From positions 1-64,000 of the forward strand of contig CALXDR010000001.1 in NCBI GenBank assembly GCA_944387115.1: a DNA stretch of 64,000 nucleotides. Direction: 5' to 3'. The notes under the pieces are model-generated. The model was not told where the DNA came from. It saw only the letters and a list, made by a program, of their open reading frames with translations, and ran no database searches. Below are positions 51,852-59,594 of this stretch, piece by piece; position 1 is the stretch's first letter, and every line of letters starts with the position of its first letter. The translations under genes and the position numbers were made by a program. The DNA is from an uncultured Oscillospiraceae bacterium. GTDB taxonomy: Bacteria; Bacillota; Clostridia; Oscillospirales; Oscillospiraceae.

Positions 51852-52067
51852 ATGTTGCTGTATCCTCCTATGAAAGACCTGCTGAAGAATGTGCCAAGCC
51901 GTTATATGCTGGTGAATGTGGTGGCCAGCCGTGCCCGCAAGATTTCCAACGAGGCCGAGCGGGCTGGGGAACCCCTCACGGAGAAGGCCGTCACCCTGGC
52001 AGTGAACGAGGTTGCCAGCGGCGAGCTCAAGCTGGAAGACCTGGAGTGCGAGCAGGAGGCGGTGTAA
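51852..52067 (+). CDS. rpoZ: RNA polymerase omega subunit
   Basis: 71 residues. Omega stabilises beta-prime and helps assemble RNA polymerase. PPMKDLLKNVPSRYMLVNVV and SRARKISNEAERAGEPLTEK with AVTLAVNEVASGEL are the family core. Start ATG 51852 has AAAGGG at moderate spacing. ATG 51870 (MKDLL) is an alternative. The gene directly after gmk is the usual place. Confidence 0.93.
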   Translation: MLLYPPMKDLLKNVPSRYMLVNVVASRARKISNEAERAGEPLTEKAVTLAVNEVASGELKLEDLECEQEAV

Positions 52068-52386
52068 AAATTCCGCCTGTCCGGGGCATATGAGGGGGTC
52101 GGAACACTGCCGGTTGGGATGGCTGGATGCGGTGGGGCCACTTACAGGCGGCTGCACACCGCAGAAAGGCAAGGGGGGTGTCACGCCCATGCTCCGGCAC
52201 AGGCGCCGGGAGAGGGGACGCTTTGTGTGCGAGGCGGGTGTCCGGAGCGGAGGGGTTGTCAAATTCCGGCCTGGGACGCCATGAAAGCCCTGGCCGGACA
52301 GGCCGGTCATCACCTCTTCCACCAACACAGGCAAGCGGCTGCCGCCGCTTGCCTTTTGACCGCACTGGAGAGAAAGGGGAGGGAGT
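52068..52386. other. Intergenic region between rpoZ and priA
   Basis: 319 bp. The only clear element is the terminator at 52330-52357. Open frames here lack ribosome-binding sites and protein-like composition, and no RNA family is recognised. Confidence 0.55.
52330..52357 (+). terminator. Terminator before priA
   Basis: GGCAAGCGG (52330-52338) pairs with CCGCTTGCC (52345-52353), followed by TTTT. It lies 30 bp before the priA start, well separated from rpoZ. Confidence 0.7.
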
Positions 52387-54858
52387 ATGCCAAACAGGAT
52401 TGCGAAGGTGGTGGTGGCTGCCGCCACATACGCCATCGACCGCCCCTATGATTACCGGGTGCCGGACTCGCTGGCGGACTCGCTGCGCCCCGGTATGCGG
52501 GTGGCAGTCCCCTTTGGGAAGGGCAATCGGGTGAGCGATGGCATTGTGCTCTCCATACAGGAGGAATCAGGGGCGGAAAAGCGGCTCAAGGACATCCGAG
52601 CCCAGCTGGATCAGCAGCCCATGCTATCCTCTGCGCACCTGCAATTGGCCCTTTGGATGCGTGAGCAATACTTCTGCACTGTGTACGATGCCGCCCGGGT
52701 AATGCTCCCTGCAGGGCTTTGGTTCTCTTTGCAGGACTGTCTGGAGATTGCCCCGGGCATGGACCGGGAAGAAGCCTTTACCCAGGCAGGCAGCTCCAAG
52801 CTGGCCCAGCGCCTTCTGGAGCTGCTCTTCAGCCGGGACAGGCAGGCGGAGCTGGGGCAGATTCGCCTGGCCTTTGGCACCTCTGATCCAGGCCCGGCCA
52901 TTCGTATGCTGGAGGAGGCGGGGGTCCTTGTGCGCAAGACCAGCACCGCCCGGGGCATCGGGGATAAGACCGAGCTGATTGCCCAGCTTGTCCTCCCCCC
53001 GGAACAGGCCCTCGCAGCCGCCTCCAGCAGACGGAAGCGGGCTCCGGTGCAGTATGCCGCTGTGGAGACCCTGTGCGGGGTGGGACGGGTGTCCGCCAAG
53101 GAATTGTGCTACTTCACGGGCGCCACACTGGCCACCTTGCGCACACTGGAGCGGGCGGGAATCCTCACGCTGGAAAAGCAGGAGGTATATCGCAGGCCAC
53201 AGCGCCCTGTGGTAGCGCCAGCCCCTCCTCCGGTGCTCAACGAGGAGCAGGAGCGGGCCTTCCGGGGCTTGTTGGCGCTGTGCCGGCAGGGGGCATCGGC
53301 GGCGCTGCTGTATGGTGTGACAGGCAGCGGCAAGACGCAGGTGTATCTGCGGCTCATACGAGAGGTGCTGGATTTGGGGAAAACCGCCCTGGTGCTGGTG
53401 CCCGAAATCGCCCTCACCCCCCAGGTGATGGAGCTGTTTTTGGCTCACTTCGGGGATCAGGTGGCCATTTTGCACAGCGCTTTAAGCGCTGGCGAGCGGT
53501 ATGACGAGTGGAAACGGGTGCGGGACGGCGCTGCCAGCGTGGTAGTGGGTACCCGCTCGGCCATTTTTGCCCCTCTGCCCAACCTGGGTGTGGTCATCCT
53601 GGACGAGGAGCAGGAGCCGTCCTACAAGTCTGAGCAAACCCCCCGCTATCACGCCCGGGATGTGGCCCGGTACCGCTGCGCCAAGTCTAACGCCCTGCTG
53701 CTGCTGGGCTCGGCCACCCCTTCTGTGGAGAGTATGTACCACGCCAAACAGGGGGATTACCGCCTGTTCCAGCTCACCAGGCGGTATAACAACCAAGACC
53801 TTCCCGCCGTTTCCATTGTGGATATGAAGGACGAGCTGCGCCGGGGCAATGGCGGTGTGGTGAGCCAAACCCTTGCCCAGCAGTTGGAGCAGTGCATCCA
53901 GCGTGGGGAGCAGGCCATTCTCTTCCTTAATCGGAGGGGGGCCAACCGGATGGTGGTGTGCGGGGAGTGCGGGCAATCCCCCTCCTGTCCCCGGTGCTCT
54001 GTGCACCTCACCTATCACTCCTCCAACCGGCGGCTGATGTGCCATTACTGCGGCTTCTCCCAGCCCCTGCCCCAGCAGTGTCCCAGCTGCGGGGGTCTGC
54101 TGGAGTTTGTGGGGGCAGGCACCCAGAAAGCCGAGGAAGAGCTGCAAGCCCGCTTTCCGGGGATAGAGATTTTGCGCATGGACGCCGACACGGTATCTGC
54201 CACGAAGAGCCACGAGATGATTTTGGAGCGGTTTCGCCGCAAGCGGGTGCCCATTCTATTGGGCACCCAAATGGTGGCAAAGGGACTGGACTTTGAACAT
54301 GTCACCCTTGTGGGTGCGCTTGCGGCAGACCAGGGGTTATATGCCGAGGATTTCAGAGCTGCGGAGCGCACCTTCTCTCTGCTCACACAGGTGACCGGAC
54401 GGGCAGGGCGGGGGAGCAAAGCGGGGCAGAGCGTGATTCAAACCTACACGCCTGACAATGATGTGATTCAGTTTGCCGCCCGCCAGGACTACGACTCCTT
54501 CTATGAGCAGGAGATTCGGATGCGGCAGCTCAGGCAGTTTCCGCCCTTTGGAGATTTATTTGTGCTGGGGGTGTCCGGCCCGGAAGAGATTGCCGTGCTC
54601 AAGGCCTGCAGCCAGCTGCGGGATGCACTGGAGCGGGCGCTGCACACGCCCCCCTATGAGGGTGGGAGCTATCGGGTGCTTGGCCCATCGCCGGCGCCAA
54701 TCCTGAAGGTGAACAACCGCTACCGCTACCGCATGATGTTCCATGGGGCAAATACCAAGCAGAACCGCCAGCTTGTGGCCCATTTGGTGCGGTGCGCACA
54801 GCAGGATAAGCGCAACCGGGGGCTTTCCATTTATGCGGATTTCAATCCCCTGGATTAA
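52387..54858 (+). CDS. priA: Primosomal protein N' (PriA helicase)
   Basis: 823 residues. PriA restarts stalled forks by loading the replicative helicase. The N-terminal DNA-binding domain (about 5-105, AAATYAIDRPYDYRVPDSLA) precedes the helicase with Walker A YGVTGSGKTQVYLRLI (about 310) and motif II LDEEQEPSYKSEQTPRYHAR (about 405; Gln instead of the usual His in DEEH). Zinc ligands lie in CGECGQSPSCPRCSVH and CHYCGFSQ/CPSCGGLLEFVG (about 519-575). GGGGAGGG precedes ATG 52387. def and fmt follow, the standard order. Confidence 0.96.
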   Translation: MPNRIAKVVVAAATYAIDRPYDYRVPDSLADSLRPGMRVAVPFGKGNRVSDGIVLSIQEESGAEKRLKDIRAQLDQQPMLSSAHLQLALWMREQYFCTVYDAARVMLPAGLWFSLQDCLEIAPGMDREEAFTQAGSSKLAQRLLELLFSRDRQAELGQIRLAFGTSDPGPAIRMLEEAGVLVRKTSTARGIGDKTELIAQLVLPPEQALAAASSRRKRAPVQYAAVETLCGVGRVSAKELCYFTGATLATLRTLERAGILTLEKQEVYRRPQRPVVAPAPPPVLNEEQERAFRGLLALCRQGASAALLYGVTGSGKTQVYLRLIREVLDLGKTALVLVPEIALTPQVMELFLAHFGDQVAILHSALSAGERYDEWKRVRDGAASVVVGTRSAIFAPLPNLGVVILDEEQEPSYKSEQTPRYHARDVARYRCAKSNALLLLGSATPSVESMYHAKQGDYRLFQLTRRYNNQDLPAVSIVDMKDELRRGNGGVVSQTLAQQLEQCIQRGEQAILFLNRRGANRMVVCGECGQSPSCPRCSVHLTYHSSNRRLMCHYCGFSQPLPQQCPSCGGLLEFVGAGTQKAEEELQARFPGIEILRMDADTVSATKSHEMILERFRRKRVPILLGTQMVAKGLDFEHVTLVGALAADQGLYAEDFRAAERTFSLLTQVTGRAGRGSKAGQSVIQTYTPDNDVIQFAARQDYDSFYEQEIRMRQLRQFPPFGDLFVLGVSGPEEIAVLKACSQLRDALERALHTPPYEGGSYRVLGPSPAPILKVNNRYRYRMMFHGANTKQNRQLVAHLVRCAQQDKRNRGLSIYADFNPLD

Positions 54859-54983
54859 GGGGCGCACAGCCCTGAAAAAAGGGCGGATGCCCATAAATTC
54901 TGACGAGGGTGCAGGCATTTTACCCTAAAATTCTGCCAATGCCCGGAGGGCTGCATGGGGACATCTCCACTGCGTCCGGCGCA

Positions 54984-55012
54984 CTGACAGGATTCCAATA
55001 CACCGTTACAAC
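54984..55012 (+). promoter_or_regulatory. Possible sigma-A promoter for def
   Basis: CTGACA 54984-54989, 17 bp spacer, TACAAC 55007-55012, about 25 nt before ATG 55038. The -10 is weak. The gap from 54859 also has a small hairpin, GCCCT-gaaaaa-AGGGC (54868-54883). Confidence 0.45.
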
Positions 55013-55037
55013 AGATGCTTGAGAGGAGATAACGACC

Positions 55038-55529
55038 ATGTCACTGAGAACGATTTTGACCCAGGGAGACCCTGCGCTGTCCAAGCGCTGCCGCCCTGTG
55101 GAGCATTTTGACGCCAAGCTGCACGACCTGCTGGCCGATATGAAGGAGACCCTGGCGCAGGCTAACGGCGTGGGCCTGGCGGCCCCTCAAATCGGAATCC
55201 TGCGCCGGGTGGTGGTGGTGCTGGACGACGACGACCAGGCCATCGAGCTGGTCAACCCGGAGATTGTGCGCACAGCCGGAGAGCAAACCGGCCTGGAGGG
55301 CTGTCTGTCTGTACCCGGAAAGTATGGAGTGGTCACCCGCCCCTTTGAGGTGACGGTGCGTGCCCAGGACCGCAACGGGGCGTTTTTTGAGGTGACGGGC
55401 AAAGAGATTGTGGCCCGCTGCTTCTGCCATGAGCTGGAGCACCTGGACGGCCACCTGTTTGTGGAACACACCGACCGCCTGTTCACCGTGGAGGAATTGG
55501 ATGCCATGGCGGAGGAAGAGGACGCATGA
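55038..55529 (+). CDS. def: Peptide deformylase
   Basis: 163 residues. Def removes the N-formyl group from new proteins. All three motifs are intact: GVGLAAPQIG (about 45), EGCLSVPGKYG (Cys metal ligand, about 91) and CHELEHLDGHLF (HExxH, about 132). The usual residue before HE is Gln. Here it is Cys. GAGGAGA precedes ATG 55038. It overlaps fmt by ATGA, pairing deformylase with formyltransferase. Confidence 0.96.
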   Translation: MSLRTILTQGDPALSKRCRPVEHFDAKLHDLLADMKETLAQANGVGLAAPQIGILRRVVVVLDDDDQAIELVNPEIVRTAGEQTGLEGCLSVPGKYGVVTRPFEVTVRAQDRNGAFFEVTGKEIVARCFCHELEHLDGHLFVEHTDRLFTVEELDAMAEEEDA

Positions 55530-56446
55530 GAATTGTATTTATGGGAACCCCCGACTTTGCCGTGCCCTCCCTCCGGGCATTGGTGGAGGAAGGGTACGAG
55601 GTTGTGGGGGTATTCACCCAGCCGGACAAGCCCAAGAACCGGGGAATGAAGCTCCAGTTCCCGCCTGTGAAGGAATATGCCTTGACACAGAACATCCCGG
55701 TATTCCAGCCCCAGAAGCTGCGGGAAGGGGAGGTGTTGGACACCCTCAAGGCCCTGTCCCCAGACCTCATTGTGGTGGCCGCCTATGGCAAGCTTCTGCC
55801 CCCCGCCATTTTGGAGCTGCCCCCCCTGGGATGTATCAACGTACACTCCTCGCTGCTGCCCAAGTACCGAGGTGCGGCCCCCATCAACTGGGCCATTCTC
55901 AATGGGGAGATGCAGTCCGGGGTGACCATTATGTATATGGAGGAGGGACTGGACACCGGCGACATCCTCGCCAGCCGTGCCACCCCCATTGCTTCGGATG
56001 AAAATGCCCAGCAGCTCCACGACCGCCTCTCGGAGATGGGGGCACAGCTGCTGCTAGAGGTGTTGCCCGCCCTGGAGGGAGGCATTGCCCGCCCGACGCC
56101 TCAGGACGACAGCCAATCCTGCTATGCGCCTATGCTCTCCAAGGAGCTGTCCGCCATGGTGTGGACGGACAGGGCAGAAAAACTCCACAACCAGGTGCGC
56201 GGCCTGTACCCCTGGCCCTCTGCGGTGTGTGAGTTGGACGGCGTGCGCTGTAAGATTCTCAAGACTGCCGTGGCCGATGAGCGCACCGGAAAGGCTCCGG
56301 GCAGCGTGGTACAGGCGGACAAGTTCGGCCTGAAGCTGGCCTGCGGGGACGGCTCCGTGCTGGAGATTTTGGAGCTGCAGCCGGATGGGAAGAAGCGGAT
56401 GGCAGCCACTGCCTTTCTGATGGGGCATCCCATCAAGGCGGATTGA
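55526..56446 (+). CDS. fmt: Methionyl-tRNA formyltransferase
   Basis: 306 residues. Fmt formylates Met-tRNA(fMet) with 10-formyl-THF. The catalytic site is CINVHSSLLPKYRGAAPINW (Asn and His; about 106-125), and the start is MRIVFMGTPDFAVPSLRALV. The C-terminal OB-like domain (about 205-306) includes VRGLYPWPSAVCELDG. rsmB starts 13 bp later. The def-fmt-rsmB-rlmN chain is conserved. Confidence 0.97.
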   Translation: MRIVFMGTPDFAVPSLRALVEEGYEVVGVFTQPDKPKNRGMKLQFPPVKEYALTQNIPVFQPQKLREGEVLDTLKALSPDLIVVAAYGKLLPPAILELPPLGCINVHSSLLPKYRGAAPINWAILNGEMQSGVTIMYMEEGLDTGDILASRATPIASDENAQQLHDRLSEMGAQLLLEVLPALEGGIARPTPQDDSQSCYAPMLSKELSAMVWTDRAEKLHNQVRGLYPWPSAVCELDGVRCKILKTAVADERTGKAPGSVVQADKFGLKLACGDGSVLEILELQPDGKKRMAATAFLMGHPIKAD

Positions 56447-56459
56447 AAGGAGCGGTCAT

Positions 56460-57794
56460 ATGGCATCAGCCAGAGAGGTGGCACTACGCACCCTCACCGC
56501 CTGTGCCAAGCAGGGCGCATGGTCGGATGGATACTTGAAGCGGATGCTCAAGGAAGCGCAGCTGGATCGCCGGGATGCGGCCCTGGCCACACGGCTGTGC
56601 TTTGGTGTATTGCAAAACCAACTGCTCTTAGACTGGCATTTGAGCCGCTTTTCCAACCAGCCGCTGCGCCGGCTGGAGGTTCCCGTGCTGTGCAACCTGA
56701 GGGTGGCGGCCTATCAGCTCTTGTTCTTGGACAAGGTGCCCCCCAGCGCCGCCGTGAATGAGGCGGTGCAGCTCACACGCACCTGCTGCCGGAACCCCAG
56801 GGCGGCGGGGATGGTCAATGCCATCCTGCGTGCCATGCTGCGTGCCATGCCGCTACCGGAACCCCAGGGCGCAGATGTATGGGAGACCCTGTCCATTGCC
56901 ACCAGCCACCCCCGCTGGCTGGTGGAGCGCTTTGCCCAGCGTTTGGGGGAAGAGGGGGTGAGGGCGCTGCTCCATGCGGACAACGCCCAGCCTCCGATGA
57001 CCGCCCAGGTCAATGTGTGCGCTGCCACGGTGGAGGCTGTGGCGGACAGCTTGTCAGGGGAGGGGGTTGGAGTGCAAGCCCACCCCTGGATGCCCAATTG
57101 CCTGATTTTGTCCGGCACGGGAAATCTGGAGCGGCTGAGCGCCTACCAAAAGGGCTGGTTCTATGTGCAGGACTGTGCTGCCCGTCTGGCAGTGACTGCG
57201 GCAGGGCTTCAGCCCGGTCAGCGGGTGCTGGACTGCTGCGCTGCGCCGGGCGGGAAGTCCTTTGCCGCCGCCATAGACCTGGGCAATCAAGGGGAGATTG
57301 TCAGCTGCGACATCCATCCCCACAAAATTGCCCTGATGGAAGCAGGGCGCAATCGGCTGGGCGCTTCCATCATGCGCCCCATGCTCCAAAATGCTGCCCA
57401 GCCTGTGGCGGCGTGGCGGGGACAGTTTGACACCGTCATCACTGATGTGCCCTGTTCGGGGCTGGGTATCATTCGCAAAAAGCCCGACATCCGCTATAAA
57501 GACCCCGAGCCGCTGGCGGGCTTGCCCGAAGTGCAGCGGAGGATTTTGGACAACTGCTCTGCCTATGTCCGTCCCGGCGGGGTGCTCCTCTATGCCACGT
57601 GCACGCTGCTGGAGGCGGAGAACGAGGAGATTGTACGGTCCTTTTTGGCCGGGCATCAGGACTTCGCCCTGGAGGCCTTCCAGCTGCCCCATTGGGGGGT
57701 GCAGCAGGAGGGAATGATGACCTTCTGGCCCCACATCCATGATACCGACGGATTTTTTGTGGCCAAGCTGCGCCGAATGGAGGGGACGCAATGA
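56460..57794 (+). CDS. rsmB: 16S rRNA (cytosine 967-C5)-methyltransferase RsmB
   Basis: 444 residues. An N-terminal NusB-like domain (about 1-140, AREVALRTLTACAKQGAWSD) and a C-terminal SAM methyltransferase. Motif I is LDCCAAPGGKSFAAA (about 259), motif IV DVPCSGLGIIRKKPDI (catalytic Cys, about 330) and motif VI ATCTLLEAENE. ATG 56460 follows AAAGGAG. It overlaps rlmN by ATGA. Confidence 0.95.
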   Translation: MASAREVALRTLTACAKQGAWSDGYLKRMLKEAQLDRRDAALATRLCFGVLQNQLLLDWHLSRFSNQPLRRLEVPVLCNLRVAAYQLLFLDKVPPSAAVNEAVQLTRTCCRNPRAAGMVNAILRAMLRAMPLPEPQGADVWETLSIATSHPRWLVERFAQRLGEEGVRALLHADNAQPPMTAQVNVCAATVEAVADSLSGEGVGVQAHPWMPNCLILSGTGNLERLSAYQKGWFYVQDCAARLAVTAAGLQPGQRVLDCCAAPGGKSFAAAIDLGNQGEIVSCDIHPHKIALMEAGRNRLGASIMRPMLQNAAQPVAAWRGQFDTVITDVPCSGLGIIRKKPDIRYKDPEPLAGLPEVQRRILDNCSAYVRPGGVLLYATCTLLEAENEEIVRSFLAGHQDFALEAFQLPHWGVQQEGMMTFWPHIHDTDGFFVAKLRRMEGTQ

Positions 57795-58846
57795 ACGTGG
57801 ATTTGAAATCTATGACGCTGGAGGAATTGGGGGACTTTTTCCGCCAGCTGGGCCAGCCCGCTTTTCGGGCCAAGCAGGTATTCCAGTGGCTGCACCGGGG
57901 GGTTACATCCTTTTCCGAAATGAGCAACCTGCCCAAGTCTTTGCGCCAGCAGCTGGAGGAGCACTGCACCCTCACCGTGCCGGTGGTGGAGCGCCGCCAG
58001 GAATCCAAGCTGGACGGCACCATCAAGTATCTGTGGCGGTTGTCCGACGGCAGCTGCATCGAAACGGTTTTAATGCGCTATCAACATGGGAATACTGTGT
58101 GTGTCTCCTGCCAGGTGGGGTGCAACATGGGCTGCGTGTTCTGTGCCTCCACCCTTGGGGGAAAGGTGCGTAACCTGACCGCATCAGAAATTCTCGACCA
58201 GGTCATTTTCACCCAGAAGGACAGCGGGGCTACCATTCACAACATTGTGATGATGGGCATCGGGGAGCCGCTGGACAATTTTGACCAGGTGGTGCGGTTT
58301 CTCCATCTGGTCAATCACCCCGATGGCCTGAACATCGGTATGCGCCACATCTCCCTGTCCACCTGCGGCCTTGTCAATCAGATTGACAAGCTGGCGCAGT
58401 TGGGGTTACAATTGACGCTGAGCGTATCGCTCCATGCGCCCAACGACGAGATTCGCTCCCGCCTCATGCCGGTGAACCGTGCAGTGGGTGTGGAGCGGCT
58501 GATGGACACCTGCCGCCGCTACTTCCAGACTACAGGACGGCGTATCTCCTACGAGTACGCCATGATTGACGGTGTCAACGACAGCGATGCCCACGCAGAC
58601 CAGCTGCTGGCACTGCTCAAAGGACAGCAGGCCCATGTCAATCTCATCCCCCTCAACAACATAGAGGAGTCTCCTCTGAAGCCCAGCCGGAGGGTGCGGC
58701 AGTTCCAGCAGCGGCTGGAGGCCCACGGTGTGACGGCAACTGTGCGCAGAAAGCTGGGCGGCGACATTGATGCCTCCTGCGGACAGCTGCGTCGGAAACA
58801 GATGAAGGAGTCTGGTGCTCTTTCTGGAAAGGAACAACCCCAATGA
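57791..58846 (+). CDS. rlmN: Dual-specificity RNA methyltransferase RlmN
   Basis: 351 residues. RlmN is a radical-SAM enzyme that makes m2A2503 in 23S rRNA and m2A37 in tRNA. The cluster motif CNMGCVFCA (CxxxCxxC, about 112) and the second catalytic Cys in GGDIDASCGQLRRKQ (about 329) are present, along with MMGIGEPLDNFDQVVRFLHL (about 155). The start is ATG 57791. It overlaps prpC by ATGA. Confidence 0.97.
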   Translation: MNVDLKSMTLEELGDFFRQLGQPAFRAKQVFQWLHRGVTSFSEMSNLPKSLRQQLEEHCTLTVPVVERRQESKLDGTIKYLWRLSDGSCIETVLMRYQHGNTVCVSCQVGCNMGCVFCASTLGGKVRNLTASEILDQVIFTQKDSGATIHNIVMMGIGEPLDNFDQVVRFLHLVNHPDGLNIGMRHISLSTCGLVNQIDKLAQLGLQLTLSVSLHAPNDEIRSRLMPVNRAVGVERLMDTCRRYFQTTGRRISYEYAMIDGVNDSDAHADQLLALLKGQQAHVNLIPLNNIEESPLKPSRRVRQFQQRLEAHGVTATVRRKLGGDIDASCGQLRRKQMKESGALSGKEQPQ

Positions 58847-59580
58847 TTCTGTATGGATTGACAGACATCGGAACTGCCCGTCGGGAGAATCAGGACTGCT
58901 ACGGCCTGCGCCTGCTGGATGAAGACATTTCGGTGGCAGTTGTATGTGACGGAATGGGCGGCGCCCAGGCAGGCAATGTGGCAAGCACGGTGGCGGTGAA
59001 CGCATTTCTCTCCACTGTGGAGGAGATGTACGAGGAGAAAGGCCCCTCGGTAGACCCGGCCCATATGCTGCATACGGCCTGCAGACGGGCCAACCAGGTG
59101 GTGTATGAGATGGCCCAGGCCAATGAGGAGTATCAGGGGATGGGCACTACCCTGGTGGGTGCGTATTTTCTCCGGGGTGAGGCGTACCTGGTCAATGTGG
59201 GCGACAGCCGCTGCTATCTCATCTGCGACCGGGGCATTGAACAGCTCACCCAGGACCATTCCCTGGTTCAGCTGCTGGTCAACCGGGGGGAGCTGACGCC
59301 GGAGCAGGCGCGGTGCCACCCCCGCAAAAACCTGATTACCCGGGCCCTGGGGGTGGACCCCGAGGTCAACGAGGATTTGTACCGCACCCATCTGTGCGGC
59401 GGGGACAGCCTGCTGCTGTGCTCGGATGGGCTCATCAATGTCCTGACGGACGAGCAGATACTGGAGATTCTGCGGCGCAGCCCAGGCGCACAGGCGCAGT
59501 GCAACGCTTTGCTACAGGCCACCCTGGAGCAGGGCGCCCCTGACAACGTCACCGTTGTGTTGGCGCAGATGGATACTTAG
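58843..59580 (+). CDS. prpC: PP2C-family protein serine/threonine phosphatase
   Basis: 245 residues. The phosphatase counteracts PrkC. Metal-binding motifs are present: GTARRENQDCYG (about 10), VVCDGMGGAQAGNVAS (about 34), VNVGDSRCYL (about 116), QDHSLVQ and GAPDNVTVVLAQM near the end. Length is normal. It couples rlmN (ATGA) and prkC (14 bp apart), the standard rlmN-prpC-prkC-rsgA cluster of Firmicutes. Confidence 0.95.
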   Translation: MILYGLTDIGTARRENQDCYGLRLLDEDISVAVVCDGMGGAQAGNVASTVAVNAFLSTVEEMYEEKGPSVDPAHMLHTACRRANQVVYEMAQANEEYQGMGTTLVGAYFLRGEAYLVNVGDSRCYLICDRGIEQLTQDHSLVQLLVNRGELTPEQARCHPRKNLITRALGVDPEVNEDLYRTHLCGGDSLLLCSDGLINVLTDEQILEILRRSPGAQAQCNALLQATLEQGAPDNVTVVLAQMDT

Positions 59581-59594
59581 GAGGAACATTTACC

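Noticed and set aside
53602..53616. PriA DEEQ instead of DEEH as a functional lesion
   Set aside because: Gln is a tolerated variant at this position and all other helicase motifs are intact.
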